Source of the DNA: a virus | Virus record (IMG/VR): IMGVR_UViG_3300048834_000258 | Location: 1-64,000 of that record | Length of the DNA stretch: 64,000 bases | Direction: 5' to 3' (one strand) | Shown here: piece after piece, positions 18,343-28,121 of the stretch | How positions within the stretch are numbered: the first letter of the stretch is position 1 | How the letters are laid out: the number at the start of each line of letters is the position of its first letter | Translations under genes and position numbers: made by a program | The notes under the pieces: generated by a model | The model's database searches: none | What the model was told of the DNA's origin: nothing | What the model saw: only the letters and a program-made list of their open reading frames with translations

Positions 18343-19744
18343 TCCTACGCTGGTAACGCAGAACGAGTTGAAGCGCGTGGCTGATGCCATGCGCTCTCTC
18401 GTCGGCTCGGCGTCCGCAGGCCAGGGCAGCGCCTTTGCTCCGAAGTTGGTCGGAAGCACCCAGGTTCCGACCGTTCAATCCCTCCGTGTGACGCCGCTGT
18501 CTGACTCCTTCCTAGGAAGCGAGTTCCTGCTCACCTGGGAGGACTTGCCGCGCTTCCTGAACGTAGACAGGTACAACGTATATGCCAAGCGTGCAAACGA
18601 CCTAGAGGAGCCTAAGATCGTCGCCTCCGTAGGTAAGGCCCCGTGCCGTATCCGCGTCGGAGGTGACTCGACTTCGCCGGTTACATTTTGGGTCCAGACC
18701 CAACTGAAGAACGGTTTTGCTTCTCCTCGCGAACTAAGCTCTACCGTGACCGGCGTTTCCACGCAGTCTCAGATTGAAGACGACGATATCTCTTCTGTGT
18801 CGATTGGTAAGCTACTTGCAGGGACCGCCACCTTTACGGGGACAGCTACCTTCCAGAACGGAAGCTATTTGCTTGAGATCGCTTCCACGGGTATCCGTAT
18901 GTCCGACGGCACCCGCAATGTGAATATTACGGGAAGTGCCATCACCATCGGAGACGGTACCGCAAGTGTTACCATCAACTCTTCGGGAAACGTCGTCCTC
19001 TCGCGCAGCGGACGCACCGTTACATTGTCCTCAACCGCACTTACTTTGTCTGACGGAACCGGCAGCGTTACCATCAATTCTTCGGGTCATGTAGTCCTTC
19101 AGAACGGAAGCTATACTTCGACCCTTACGGGGTCTAGCCTTACAATGGGCAATGGCACCCAAGCGGTGTCTATCTCCGGCACTGCTATCTCCATGGCGTA
19201 TACAGCAGGCCGTTATATCCAGTTTGATGCTACGCAGATCACACTTACAGACGGCACTGGCTCTCTGTCCATGACAGGTAGTTTGGCGCGGTTCTCGCGC
19301 GGCAGCTATCGACTGGATTTAGCCGCTACCTACGTTGAAATCTCGGACGGCACCAACTACAACCGAATTACTTCCACCCAGCAACTTATTAATGGCGGGC
19401 AAATCATCATTAATGGTACGTCGGGAACTGAGCCGGTTATCATTCGCCTGAGCGGTAATACCAAATTTCGCGTGAACTCGGGCGGCGACATGCAGTTCTC
19501 GGACGATGTACAATTCGGCCCCACAGATATCATTGAACACGGAGATGGGTCTTTCTCCCGAGTGTGGCAGTCTCGAAGTTCAGGCTTTGATTGTTTCGTA
19601 GACTTCGAAGTAGTCAACTCGGGAACAGCTTACCGTCATAATGGAAACGCGGGTATTACGGGGACAAGAACTGCGCTGGACAGCGGAAGTGTAAGCCGCA
19701 CGGTAACTATTAGTGGCGGCATCATTACGGGGTGGACAACCTAA
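18326..19744 (+). CDS. Tail fibre with beta-repeat shaft
   Basis: 472 residues, GTG start 17 bases inside the nozzle gene. Residues about 50-145 look like a fibronectin III-type domain (LTWEDLPRFLNVDRYNVYAK). Residues about 165-340 are repeats with DGT(A/G)SVTINSSG and similar turns, typical of trimeric beta-helix shafts. The C-terminus with a DGSFSRVWQSRSSGFD stretch may be the receptor-binding tip. Position after the nozzle gene supports a fibre attached to the short tail. Confidence 0.7.
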   Translation: MALDTSPTLVTQNELKRVADAMRSLVGSASAGQGSAFAPKLVGSTQVPTVQSLRVTPLSDSFLGSEFLLTWEDLPRFLNVDRYNVYAKRANDLEEPKIVASVGKAPCRIRVGGDSTSPVTFWVQTQLKNGFASPRELSSTVTGVSTQSQIEDDDISSVSIGKLLAGTATFTGTATFQNGSYLLEIASTGIRMSDGTRNVNITGSAITIGDGTASVTINSSGNVVLSRSGRTVTLSSTALTLSDGTGSVTINSSGHVVLQNGSYTSTLTGSSLTMGNGTQAVSISGTAISMAYTAGRYIQFDATQITLTDGTGSLSMTGSLARFSRGSYRLDLAATYVEISDGTNYNRITSTQQLINGGQIIINGTSGTEPVIIRLSGNTKFRVNSGGDMQFSDDVQFGPTDIIEHGDGSFSRVWQSRSSGFDCFVDFEVVNSGTAYRHNGNAGITGTRTALDSGSVSRTVTISGGIITGWTT

Positions 19745-20055
19745 TGTCAGCTTGCAAAGATTGCGCCAATTTCTCGGGCTTGGGGAGCTTCGCCGATGGA
19801 GCGGTGCCTAAGATCGACACATCCGAAAGGGCCGAATGGTACGCGCCTCTCAAGTGCCGCGCCAGTGTCCAACTGATCCAACTGTGGGACCCCGTGAATG
19901 GTATCATGAAGGAATGGAAAGGATACGCCAATGTCGGAGACATTAACAACGACCCCCAGCGAGACTGCCCCCTCTTCGAGCGAAGAAGTGCAGGAATCTC
20001 CCTCCAGGATAGTGCTCTCATCGCGCCACCAGCAAAACTTGAAGGAATTAGATGA
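19744..20055 (+). CDS. Small Cys-rich protein after the fibre gene
   Basis: 103 residues from the ATG in a TAATG overlap. Cys at 4, 7, 41 and 77 (ACKDCANF, PLKCRA, RDCPLF) could bind a metal ion or an Fe-S cluster. No family recognised. It overlaps the next gene by 125 bases in another frame, unusually long for this genome. Confidence 0.6.
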   Translation: MSACKDCANFSGLGSFADGAVPKIDTSERAEWYAPLKCRASVQLIQLWDPVNGIMKEWKGYANVGDINNDPQRDCPLFERRSAGISLQDSALIAPPAKLEGIR

Positions 20056-20197
20056 GTTGACGGCCAGAGCCGCAGAAGAAGCGATCCGCCCCTTCCTGGA
20101 GCGCCGCAACGGCTATCTGGCGGCTGTCATGACCGCACTCGAACTGACGGGCAACTGGGACTACGACGCACAGACCTTTACGTTCACACGTAAGTAA
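19931..20197 (+). CDS. Small acidic-to-basic helical protein
   Basis: 88 residues with a Ser/Thr/Glu-rich disordered N-terminus (1-30), a central helix and a WDYDAQTFTFTRK end. AAGGA-type RBS upstream. Its first 125 bases overlap the Cys-rich gene. Function unknown. It is the last gene before a transcription boundary carrying cassette B. Confidence 0.55.
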   Translation: MSETLTTTPSETAPSSSEEVQESPSRIVLSSRHQQNLKELDELTARAAEEAIRPFLERRNGYLAAVMTALELTGNWDYDAQTFTFTRK

Positions 20198-20204
20198 AAA
20201 GCAC

Positions 20205-20276
20205 CTACAAAACGCACAAAGGGCGGCACAATGGCCGCCTCTCTGTGTTTTGGTGGTCTACAACCAGTGTAGCATA
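20205..20276 (-). ncRNA. Small-RNA cassette B
   Basis: Minus-strand extended -10 TGCTACACT (20267-20275), then GTTGTAGACCACC, then a long hairpin with GGCGGC/GCCGCC arms and an ACGCACAAA-complement tail ending in TTTT. The predicted RNA of about 55 nt would be antisense to the gap after the plus-strand gene. The hairpin can also end rightward transcription. No ORF inside. Confidence 0.55.
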
Positions 20277-20284
20277 GACGCGAG

Positions 20285-21073
20285 CTATTCTTCGACGTAA
20301 GTACCTTTCCACCCATAGAAGGTTACTTCTGAGCCGGGAGCCGGAATCGGAAATTTTGGATGTGTCGGAGATCCAAGGTAATCGGCCACGGCATCATACG
20401 GGATACGAATGTATCCCCGCTTGCGCGTGCCGACGATGGCTCGACGCGGTGAGCCGAGCAAACTGACACTTGTCAGGACAGTAAGATCTGCGGTGCTTAC
20501 AAACACAGAGTCAGCATTTACGCATTGCATTTCCGGCTCAATGAACTGGTTCTCCTTGAGTTTCCCCTCCGCCCGCAGCTTCGCTTCCAGCGCCGCCGCG
20601 TCGGTGATGTCCTCGCCGTACACCTGCTGCCAGTCGTTGAGCTTGTAGGCGTGAATGATTTTGAAGTTGATGCCATATTCGCCCGTGAAGTCTTGAGACA
20701 AAGTCGGTCGCCTGCCTGCGTAATGGATCACAGCAAAGGGCCGTCCCGCAGCAACGTCCCCAAACTTCGGCTTCCCATACTTCTCCGGGCAGGGGCAGTG
20801 CTTCGCCCACACGCTCTCGGGCGTAGCGCCTTCGCCGTACTTTTCCTCGATCTCGGTCAACGCCGGGGCGAGGATGAGGACAGGGGCATCACAGGGGTAA
20901 TCGTCGGAAGCGGCAATCACCCGAGGTGCCCACCTCCCTAGCCAATTCTCCCCTTTCTTGGGGGGCCGAAACGCAATTGCCCGAAAGCCGGTTGGGATCG
21001 GTGGGTTGGGGGTTCCGTACTTCTGCTCAACCGTGATCGTTTCCTCAACTTGCACTTTCCAAGGTTCAAACAT
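20285..21073 (-). CDS. Orphan protein of the FRPP paralogue family
   Basis: 262 residues, RBS GAGGAGG 5 bases from the ATG. The N-terminus carries VEETITVEQKYG followed by AFRPPKKGENWLG and PRVIAA, shared in pattern with the proteins at 50302, 28118 and 59221. The rest has no recognised family. It interrupts the plus-strand structural region as a single minus-strand unit with its own promoter (21117-21145) and cassette B downstream, the layout of a moron gene. Confidence 0.75.
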   Translation of the reverse strand: MFEPWKVQVEETITVEQKYGTPNPPIPTGFRAIAFRPPKKGENWLGRWAPRVIAASDDYPCDAPVLILAPALTEIEEKYGEGATPESVWAKHCPCPEKYGKPKFGDVAAGRPFAVIHYAGRRPTLSQDFTGEYGINFKIIHAYKLNDWQQVYGEDITDAAALEAKLRAEGKLKENQFIEPEMQCVNADSVFVSTADLTVLTSVSLLGSPRRAIVGTRKRGYIRIPYDAVADYLGSPTHPKFPIPAPGSEVTFYGWKGTYVEE

Positions 21074-21116
21074 GAAATCCTCCTCTGGCGCACAGCGCCG
21101 ATTGACTTACACAGAC

Positions 21117-21145
21117 AGGATAACACGGGTCCACCCGGACTGCAA
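21117..21145 (-). promoter_or_regulatory. Promoter TTGCAG-17-TATCCT for the 262-residue orphan
   Basis: Minus strand -35 TTGCAG (21140-21145), 17-base spacer, -10 TATCCT (21117-21122) preceded by TGT. The same two hexamers with the same spacing occur at 56821-56849. It is back to back with the plus-strand promoter at 21146. Confidence 0.55.
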
Positions 21146-21154
21146 TGGTAAAAT
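21146..21154 (+). promoter_or_regulatory. Promoter of the ejection-protein operon
   Basis: TG-G-TAAAAT (TAAAAT 21149-21154) followed by AGTAGTAGG and the ATG at 21164, leaving a leader of about 3 bases. No -35 visible. Confidence 0.6.
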
Positions 21155-21163
21155 AGTAGTAGG

Positions 21164-23578
21164 ATGGCTGAATACCAAGCTCCGACTTTAGATAAAATTC
21201 TAGGTGGTGTGGGCACTGGCGTCGGGCTTGGGACGATGGCCACAACCGCTATGGGGAGTGCTGCGGCCTCCGGGCTGATGGGCGCAACGATGGCGGGGTT
21301 GCTTAGCAACCCGTTTACGGCGGTGGGAGCAGCCCTGCTGCCACTGGCAGCGAAGATGTTTGGTCCGGGGTCCGATGGACCGAAGATGGTGGGGGCAACC
21401 AACTTGGTTGAACCCTACGACAAGCTGCTTACGCAAAGGCGTGATGACTTCCTGAAGAATAGTGCGAATGCTACGCCGGAACAGAAATTACGGTTTGCGG
21501 CGGAACAAGAAGCTATTATTCAGGATATGTTCTCGAAATTCGAGAAATATAAGGATCAGTTAGGGGATATCGGGGCGCGTAGTATTGCTGAACGGCAGGC
21601 GGGCGGCAAGCATGACTTCTACAAATACTATGTGACTCCTATTACTGGTGGCGGGCGAGCCGCAGATTTCGCGCAGGCGAACGGGTTGCAGATGCCGCAA
21701 ATCAGCGGCGTAGGCACCCCCGGAGGGGGAGGTCTCAACCTCACCCAGCGAGTAATGGGTGCTCCCGGAGGGAGCGCGGGTACGGGAATAGGCGGTGCCG
21801 CAGGCACCCCGATTTTGAATTTGGGAGGCGGCTCTGCCGCTAATTGGGCTTTACCAGCAGCGGCGGGAGGTGCGACGATGTTCAGCGGTATTGGTTCGTG
21901 GCTCGGAAATCTTTTCGGAAACCAGGGTTTCCAGCAAGCAATGGGCGCTCTTGCGCCCGCAATTACCGGCATTCTCGGCGGTCTGGGTCAGCGGTCTTCT
22001 AACGATTCGGCTAACGAGACTCTCCAGGGCGCAATCGCAGACCTCCTCGGACGCGGCGATGAGTTTGCCAATTTGTCCGCAGAACAACAGGCACAGGTGG
22101 TCCAAGCTGTTCAGCAGATGCTCGGAGCGGGCGGGGCCACCCCGCAGTTCTCCGCTTTGCAGAGTGATATCGCTCGCACTGGCAGTTCGATGCCCGCGCT
22201 GTTCGGCCAGAACCTTGCGGACCCGCAGGCTATCAACATGCTGCTTCAGAGCATCGCTGATCCTCGGGCGCAAAGCGCCATGACACAGGGGGCTAACATG
22301 GTCGCCTCTGGCGGAATGACTCCTGAACTGGCTCAGTTGTTCCAGACAGCACAGGCGCTCCAGACGGGCAGTTCTGGCCAACAGATGCAGCTTCAATCGT
22401 TGGCAAACGAACTAACCCAAAACGGCGGTACTACGCCCTTCCTCCAAACGCTTATGGGCGCGGGGGCTAGTGCCCTCGGCACTAGAGGGATGACGCCGGA
22501 GATCCAGCAGGCACTCGGCCCGTTTATGTCGCTCTTGCAGAGCGGCGGTAAGAATGCCGAAAATACCGCGCTGTTTGGGCGCGGCATGGACCTCTTCAAC
22601 CGGGAAGCCTTGCTTCCTATGTCGAAGGTTATTGGCATCGCTGGTGACCAAGCGGGTAGAGCCGTCCTCGATCAGTATGAGCAGGTACGGCGCGAAGCGC
22701 AGCAGCGTGGCGGTGGCCCTGGAGCCGTGGTTGGCTCGGGGAGTGCCAACGATGCGCGGGCCGAGTTTGGAGACCGGGCAGCAGCAGCTATTGCGAAGGC
22801 ACAGCAAGACGCAATGATGGGCCAGCAGGGGCTGCAACTGCAACAGCAGGCGACTGGTGCCGGAGCCGCAGGCCAAGGGGCTTCACTGATGGCGCAGCTT
22901 CTCGGAATGGGCCAGAGCGGCGTATCCAACCTTCTGAGCACAGCCGCAGGGCGCGAAGGCACTCTGGGCCAGTTGGGAGCCGCAGGTCAGCAGCAGGCCA
23001 ATGCCCGGACGGGCATGGGTGGAGATTTCCTCAACACCATCATGCAAATTGCCCTGGGCGGCGGACAGTTGGGAGCCTCTGCTGCGGGACAGCAGACGGG
23101 GCGCATTAACGCTGGTGGTAACATTGTGCAAGGCATGGGCCAATTGCAGCAGAGCGGCCTCGATTCGATTGTGAAGAATCTGCTGCAAGGTTCGCAGTTG
23201 GGGATCCAGCAGGGAACAGCTTTGGGCAATTTGCTCAATACAAACCAGGAGCTTCTGTCTCGGAACGAGATTGGACGGATGTCCAATATCAATTCGCTGC
23301 TTTCGTTGCTAACACAAATGAGCGGGCAGAATTTGAGTACAGCGAGTGGGCTGTATCAGGGTTCGACAGGACTACAAACACCGCTGGCAACTGGACAGCG
23401 AAACTCGCCTATTAGTGATGCGCTAACGGCTCTTGGACCTGGACTAGCTCAGTGGTTCGGTAATCGGATGTCTATTCCTACTGCGAGTACGCCGGGAATT
23501 GTACCCACTCCCAATGCAACGGTAGCGCCCTATGTGACATCACTACCTAAACTTCCGGGATTTAATCCGACTTCGTAG
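21164..23578 (+). CDS. Internal virion / ejection protein 1
   Basis: 804 residues. The N-terminus (about 10-70) is Gly/Ala-rich and hydrophobic (VGTGVGLGTMATTAMGSAAASG), able to insert in membranes. The remainder is Gln-, Gly- and Ala-rich with helical stretches. First of three consecutive large proteins of the size and order expected for podovirus ejection proteins, which are released with the DNA to build a channel across the envelope. Family-level similarity cannot be confirmed by eye. Confidence 0.65.
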   Translation: MAEYQAPTLDKILGGVGTGVGLGTMATTAMGSAAASGLMGATMAGLLSNPFTAVGAALLPLAAKMFGPGSDGPKMVGATNLVEPYDKLLTQRRDDFLKNSANATPEQKLRFAAEQEAIIQDMFSKFEKYKDQLGDIGARSIAERQAGGKHDFYKYYVTPITGGGRAADFAQANGLQMPQISGVGTPGGGGLNLTQRVMGAPGGSAGTGIGGAAGTPILNLGGGSAANWALPAAAGGATMFSGIGSWLGNLFGNQGFQQAMGALAPAITGILGGLGQRSSNDSANETLQGAIADLLGRGDEFANLSAEQQAQVVQAVQQMLGAGGATPQFSALQSDIARTGSSMPALFGQNLADPQAINMLLQSIADPRAQSAMTQGANMVASGGMTPELAQLFQTAQALQTGSSGQQMQLQSLANELTQNGGTTPFLQTLMGAGASALGTRGMTPEIQQALGPFMSLLQSGGKNAENTALFGRGMDLFNREALLPMSKVIGIAGDQAGRAVLDQYEQVRREAQQRGGGPGAVVGSGSANDARAEFGDRAAAAIAKAQQDAMMGQQGLQLQQQATGAGAAGQGASLMAQLLGMGQSGVSNLLSTAAGREGTLGQLGAAGQQQANARTGMGGDFLNTIMQIALGGGQLGASAAGQQTGRINAGGNIVQGMGQLQQSGLDSIVKNLLQGSQLGIQQGTALGNLLNTNQELLSRNEIGRMSNINSLLSLLTQMSGQNLSTASGLYQGSTGLQTPLATGQRNSPISDALTALGPGLAQWFGNRMSIPTASTPGIVPTPNATVAPYVTSLPKLPGFNPTS

Positions 23579-23586
23579 GAGCTAAT

Positions 23587-25443
23587 ATGGCGTTCAACTT
23601 TACACAACTCGCGGAAATGATGAACCCTCAAGCTCCTCAACCTGCGCCTATGGCACAGCAGGCGGCAGCACAGCAGGCAGCGGCGGAATTGGAGTTCCAG
23701 CAAATGCTGGCAAAGATCCGCGAACACCAAGAGGCTCAGCGCCAAGCTCAGTTGGCCGAAACTAGCCAGCAGTTTGATCCTATTATCGAACGGATGCGTG
23801 GTAACGTTGAAACGGCTACGCAGCCGGTTCCGCAGGGAAGCCGTCTCGGCGACTTGGGCGAGATCATTGCGAATGCTTTCTATACTGCTAGGTTCAACGA
23901 ACGGCTGAAGACACCCTACGAGCGCCGACAGGCGGAAGCCGGAACCCGCCAGCAGCAAGAGATGAACGCGCTAGCGCAAATGCGGCTGATGATGGAGGGC
24001 AAGTCCAAGGCAGAGGATCGAATTTCCCAGTCGTTTGATGACCGCACAAAAGCGGAGATGGACGCAGCCGCTAAGCTGTGGAAAGCTCGTCAAGACATGG
24101 AGAAAGCTGCTCGTGCTGCACAGCAGCGGGACCGAGGTTTGGATATTTCTCAAGCGAGATTAGAAGATACTCAGAAGCGCACTGGTATTATGGAAGGTCG
24201 TGCTGAGGATGATATTGGCAATCAAGCTGATGTTCTCGTCCAACAGAAGTATCCTCGTTTGAAAAAGGGATCTGCTGAGTATGTGGCTCGTCATGCGGAG
24301 GAGTTTGATGCTATTCGCAGAAATCGCCAAGGCTCTAAAATCCTCTCGCAGCAAACATTCGATGCGGGCCTAAATCCCGTCATCGACATTATGCGAGTAC
24401 CTCCGGTGCCTATCTCCGTCACACCAACACAACAGCCGAAGGCCGCAGCCGCTCCTACGAAACAATTAGGCGGGCAGGCTCGACCCTCGATCCCAGCACC
24501 GGCTCCCCCGGCTAATGCGTCTCCGAGACCTCTAGTGTCTGAACGCACGCTACTGTCGGCTTCGGAATTACCCAACACAAATAACAAAAGCTGGTGGGTT
24601 CGTAGAAACATTACCGACGGAGCGCCAAAAGTCTGGTTCAATTCAGGAAGACGCCACAAAGCACAGTCGCTTAAAGTAGTGCAAGACCACCAAGCGTTGC
24701 TCGATCTCAACAACTCTATGTTGTCGGCGGTCGGGCGTATTGTGGAAAAGGGAGGAGCCGAATATTTCTCACCGGCCCACCCTCGAAATATTATGGGACT
24801 TCTAGCGGCTCCTGTAACTGAACCTGGAGTGGCCGAGGATCTCTACGACCGGGGCTGGAGTATTCTGAAATCGGTCATGTCTCCAAAAGCAGGAGGCGAG
24901 AATTCACTGCCTCCTCAAGTTCGAGATTTGGTGATGGACTTGCGGGAGAATCTCAACAAAGCCATCAAACTACAGACTGGCGCTGCTGGTTCGTTTCAGG
25001 AATACAAACGTATCAGTTTGACGCAACCTGCGGAAAGCGATAGCTTGCACGAGTTAGCTCGAAAGTTCGTAAAGAATCAAATAGCAGTTTCTTTGAATCT
25101 CGGCTTGCTGGATGTATACACTACAGGCAAGGGTCAGTTGTCCGACAAGCAACTAGAATCGTTCCGCCAATACCATGCCGTTATTGCGGAGAAGATGAGC
25201 CAATCATTGGTTAATGGCAACCTTTCTGGGGCTGAATTGGAGGAGGCGTTTAAGCCCGAAACCTTAATCGAAGGGGCACTTCTCTACAGTCAAGCCAAAG
25301 AACGGGGGCCTGAGTTCGCCGATCAAGTTCTGGCGGATATGGTTCGCGGCATTGAAGCCATTCAGAAGAAGAAGTCTAATGTCATCGATAGGATGAAAAA
25401 AGCCAACACATCTGAAGGTGAGTTCGCGGAGTTCAACAACTAG
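23587..25443 (+). CDS. Internal virion / ejection protein 2
   Basis: 618 residues. The N-terminal third is a Gln/Ala/Glu-rich coiled coil (about 20-200). A Pro-rich linker lies near 265-310, and the C-terminal half is helical. No enzymatic motif recognised. It begins 9 bases after ejection protein 1 with AGGAG upstream and precedes protein 3 by 9 bases, so all three are one operon. Confidence 0.6.
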   Translation: MAFNFTQLAEMMNPQAPQPAPMAQQAAAQQAAAELEFQQMLAKIREHQEAQRQAQLAETSQQFDPIIERMRGNVETATQPVPQGSRLGDLGEIIANAFYTARFNERLKTPYERRQAEAGTRQQQEMNALAQMRLMMEGKSKAEDRISQSFDDRTKAEMDAAAKLWKARQDMEKAARAAQQRDRGLDISQARLEDTQKRTGIMEGRAEDDIGNQADVLVQQKYPRLKKGSAEYVARHAEEFDAIRRNRQGSKILSQQTFDAGLNPVIDIMRVPPVPISVTPTQQPKAAAAPTKQLGGQARPSIPAPAPPANASPRPLVSERTLLSASELPNTNNKSWWVRRNITDGAPKVWFNSGRRHKAQSLKVVQDHQALLDLNNSMLSAVGRIVEKGGAEYFSPAHPRNIMGLLAAPVTEPGVAEDLYDRGWSILKSVMSPKAGGENSLPPQVRDLVMDLRENLNKAIKLQTGAAGSFQEYKRISLTQPAESDSLHELARKFVKNQIAVSLNLGLLDVYTTGKGQLSDKQLESFRQYHAVIAEKMSQSLVNGNLSGAELEEAFKPETLIEGALLYSQAKERGPEFADQVLADMVRGIEAIQKKKSNVIDRMKKANTSEGEFAEFNN

Positions 25444-25452
25444 GAGTAATCT

Positions 25453-27870
25453 ATGCCCATCATTGGCGGCGGTATTGTTTCGGAGCAAAAAGCGCAAGAG
25501 CGTGAAGAGAAATTTCGCCGGTTTCAGCAACAACTGAAACTATACAAGACCATGCCGCCCGAAGCCCGCAAGGAATTCCTCGTCAAAAAGATGGGAATGT
25601 CGGAATTGGCCGAGGTTTCTCCCGAAGAGGCGGCTTTGAAATTCGACGAGATTTACGCCAAGAAAGCGGACGCTCCAGGACCGGATCTTACTGCTAATCC
25701 TATGTGGATGATTTCTGGAACTGACCCAGTTAGCCCCGGAACTGCCGCAACCCGCCTAGGTCTAGGCACAGCGGGAGCCGCTGCTACTGCTTTTTTGCCA
25801 GGTCCCTTTAAGGGGGCTGGGATGTCTCTGCTAGCTTCGGCCCCTTTTACTTCTCCAGATTCCGCACCGGCTGATGTAGCAAGTGCTGCCGTCAATGCTA
25901 TCCCAGCGGGACGCGGCGGCTTTATTATGCAAACCCTCAAAAATATGTTTCTGGGCGGGGCCGAGGGAGTTGCCCGTAAAGCCTTTGGGGATGAACAGGC
26001 CAGTCCTGCCCTTCAAGCGGGACTAGGTGCTGCGTCAGGGCTAGCCCAAGGTACTGTGCCGTGGATGGCTCGCGCCATTCCGGGCAAGGGACGAGAGATG
26101 GCCGAAGATATACTCTTCCAGTCACGCTCCAAACTTAAGCCTGCTGGAGAAAAAGCTATTCCCCAAAAAGAAGCTGTGCGTATGCTTACTCAACGACCCG
26201 AGTACATGGCACAGGTAGACCAAGCCCTAGGCCAACCGGGCCTCGCCGCTTCCACAGCAGCCCCGGCTAGCCTTGTTCCCGAAGACGTTCTCAAGTATAT
26301 GCGAAGTTTGGAGGAAACCGCTAAGGGTAGCGTGCAAGTCGCGCCTTTGCCGAAGCGGCCCACTATCAAACCCTTCAAGGAAACACCGACCTATAATAGA
26401 GGCGTTAGTCCTCTGGCCAAAGGTACCGAAGACGAGGTAGTTGAAGAATTTATTGGAGGTGGGCGTATCACACTAGAGCCTGGAACTGCTTCAGTATCTC
26501 GTCAGTCCCTTGGAGTCGGCTTTAATCCCGACCTCATGTACACTAGACTTCTGGGGCAAATTACCCAGAATAAGAAATATGCAGTTGAAGCGCAGGCAGC
26601 TTTGCAAGCCTTGGATTACATGAACGACGCAGTATTTGGTGATGCTAAAGGGGCAGACGCTGTATTGGAAGTAGCCAATAAGCACAAGCTCTTTAGCAAT
26701 GTGAAAAATTTCCCCTCCCGTGCTTCTATCGATGCCGCTGCGGAAGATTTGGCCGAAGCCTCCAATTTTGACAAGACTTCAGCCGTTGCCGTACTTGAAC
26801 ACGCTGTTAAGTACGGACGCGGCGAAGGCACGCTCAAAAAGCTGGTGGATAAGGTCGGCAAGGAAACCGACCAAGGTATCCGCGCTCTTATTGACGAGAC
26901 TAAAATGCCGGGGGAGACAGTCGAAACTGTTATTCCGGGGCAAGCACCTAAGTTCGACCTTGCGGATAATACCGCGTATGAAATGCGCGTAGCACCTATG
27001 CGGCAGCAGGCTGCTCAGCGCACGGAAGAAGCTAATGCCAAAATCGCGGCAGAGAATGCTTTCAAACAAGAGCAAGCGCAGGTGGCCAACGCGCGAAACA
27101 TTGCGCAATTCAAGCAGAAGCTAGAAAAGTTTGACGCAATTCGCCAAACTCGTGAGAGCTTGGGGTTGCCGGGGATTCTCCCAAAAGGAGATGAACTGGC
27201 AAAGCCGATCACCTCGGGAGGAGATTCTCAGGATATTGTTCATTCTCTAGGGAAACTGTTTGAGACGGTGGAGAAAGAAATTCCCAAAGATCTTCCCCGT
27301 ACTCGTCAGTTGATGATTCAACAGATGTTGGCAAAGGTTCGAGACGCCAAACTTACTAAGGATATGGTCAAGCGTCTCAAGCCCCCGGACGGCATTGGGG
27401 TACTCCCCGACGACCAGATTGATCCTAAGACCGCAGGGCTTTCTTGGGAATACCTAAAGACGCTGACAGGCGAAACCGAAGTTCCTGACAGCCAAGCCAC
27501 GGCAGCTTTGGGCTTGTCTGCCGTGCTTCGGGACGAACAACTTCTCAACGCAATTGCCCAGGGAGACCGAGAGACTGTCTGGCTTAGTACCAAACTGTCG
27601 ATTATCGGCGTTCGTTTCCGCGAATTGCTCAAAGCCGATCCTTCGGGAGCCGTCGAACGTTACATGAAAGCCACTCCCGAGCAAATCAAAGCCATGGGCA
27701 CTCGCCTTAACACAACACTGCCCATGCTTCGTTCCGGGATGCGTGTAGGTGTGGGGGAAATATCTCGAAGTACAGAAGGCGAAGGCCAACGTCAAACCAT
27801 TCTGGACACAGTTGCCAAGAAGTTCAAGGGTGCGAAAAATCGGCAGAAGATTGTAGATCGGTTGCCTTAA
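25453..27870 (+). CDS. Internal virion / ejection protein 3
   Basis: 805 residues. A charged N-terminal helix (1-60) precedes a Gly/Ala/Pro hydrophobic segment (about 95-190) of membrane-active character. The C-terminal half is long helices with Lys/Glu repeats. Likely inner-core protein delivered at infection. No lytic transglycosylase or polymerase motif is visible, so this trio lacks the giant RNA polymerase of N4. Confidence 0.6.
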   Translation: MPIIGGGIVSEQKAQEREEKFRRFQQQLKLYKTMPPEARKEFLVKKMGMSELAEVSPEEAALKFDEIYAKKADAPGPDLTANPMWMISGTDPVSPGTAATRLGLGTAGAAATAFLPGPFKGAGMSLLASAPFTSPDSAPADVASAAVNAIPAGRGGFIMQTLKNMFLGGAEGVARKAFGDEQASPALQAGLGAASGLAQGTVPWMARAIPGKGREMAEDILFQSRSKLKPAGEKAIPQKEAVRMLTQRPEYMAQVDQALGQPGLAASTAAPASLVPEDVLKYMRSLEETAKGSVQVAPLPKRPTIKPFKETPTYNRGVSPLAKGTEDEVVEEFIGGGRITLEPGTASVSRQSLGVGFNPDLMYTRLLGQITQNKKYAVEAQAALQALDYMNDAVFGDAKGADAVLEVANKHKLFSNVKNFPSRASIDAAAEDLAEASNFDKTSAVAVLEHAVKYGRGEGTLKKLVDKVGKETDQGIRALIDETKMPGETVETVIPGQAPKFDLADNTAYEMRVAPMRQQAAQRTEEANAKIAAENAFKQEQAQVANARNIAQFKQKLEKFDAIRQTRESLGLPGILPKGDELAKPITSGGDSQDIVHSLGKLFETVEKEIPKDLPRTRQLMIQQMLAKVRDAKLTKDMVKRLKPPDGIGVLPDDQIDPKTAGLSWEYLKTLTGETEVPDSQATAALGLSAVLRDEQLLNAIAQGDRETVWLSTKLSIIGVRFRELLKADPSGAVERYMKATPEQIKAMGTRLNTTLPMLRSGMRVGVGEISRSTEGEGQRQTILDTVAKKFKGAKNRQKIVDRLP

Positions 27871-27873
27871 TTG

Positions 27874-27950
27874 TGGTATGCTTGTTGTAGACACCAACCC
27901 CACGAGAGGACAGACGCCGACGCCCGTTGGCTCTGTCCTTTTGTGTTTTC
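27874..27950 (+). ncRNA. Small-RNA cassette C
   Basis: Plus-strand extended -10 TGGTATGCT (27874-27882), then GTTGTAGACACC, then CACGAGAGGACAG pairing with CTGTCC (27933-27938) and a TTTTGTGTTTT run. Same order as the minus-strand cassettes but in the opposite genomic direction, which shows that promoter and hairpin move as a unit. A 47-codon gene starts 28 bases after it. Confidence 0.55.
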
Positions 27951-27977
27951 TGTGCGTTTTCGATTTGGGAATAGCGA

Positions 27978-28121
27978 ATGAGACGAGTGCCTAGAAACCC
28001 CTACGTGAAGGCCGTCAAAAATAGAAGTGGCGCGGGTCCCCACAAGTTCAACCGCAAAGCGGCCCTTGCCGAAATCCGCGCCAAAGAAGCCTCCAAAGAA
28101 GCCGAACGCTGGAGGCGCTAG
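27978..28121 (+). CDS. 47-residue basic phage protein
   Basis: Short ORF MRRVPRNPYVKAV... ending ERWRR. It contains NPYVKAV and HKFNRKAAL, resembling the tiny basic phage proteins of the (N/R)xVAK...FNRxxxHxxRK type (DUF7230-like). Its stop codon lies in a hairpin shared with the end of the convergent gene. Likely nucleic-acid binding, function unknown. Resemblance judged by eye. Confidence 0.6.
   Translation: MRRVPRNPYVKAVKNRSGAGPHKFNRKAALAEIRAKEASKEAERWRR

Noticed and set aside
20251-20276. GTCTACAACCAGTGTAG resembles a Cas12a direct-repeat hairpin, suggesting an RNA anti-CRISPR or solitary repeat
   Set aside because: The pairing CTACA/TGTAG is lost in most other copies, while TGnTAnACT plus GTTGTAGACC is kept in the opposite reading direction. 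A promoter explains the conservation better.
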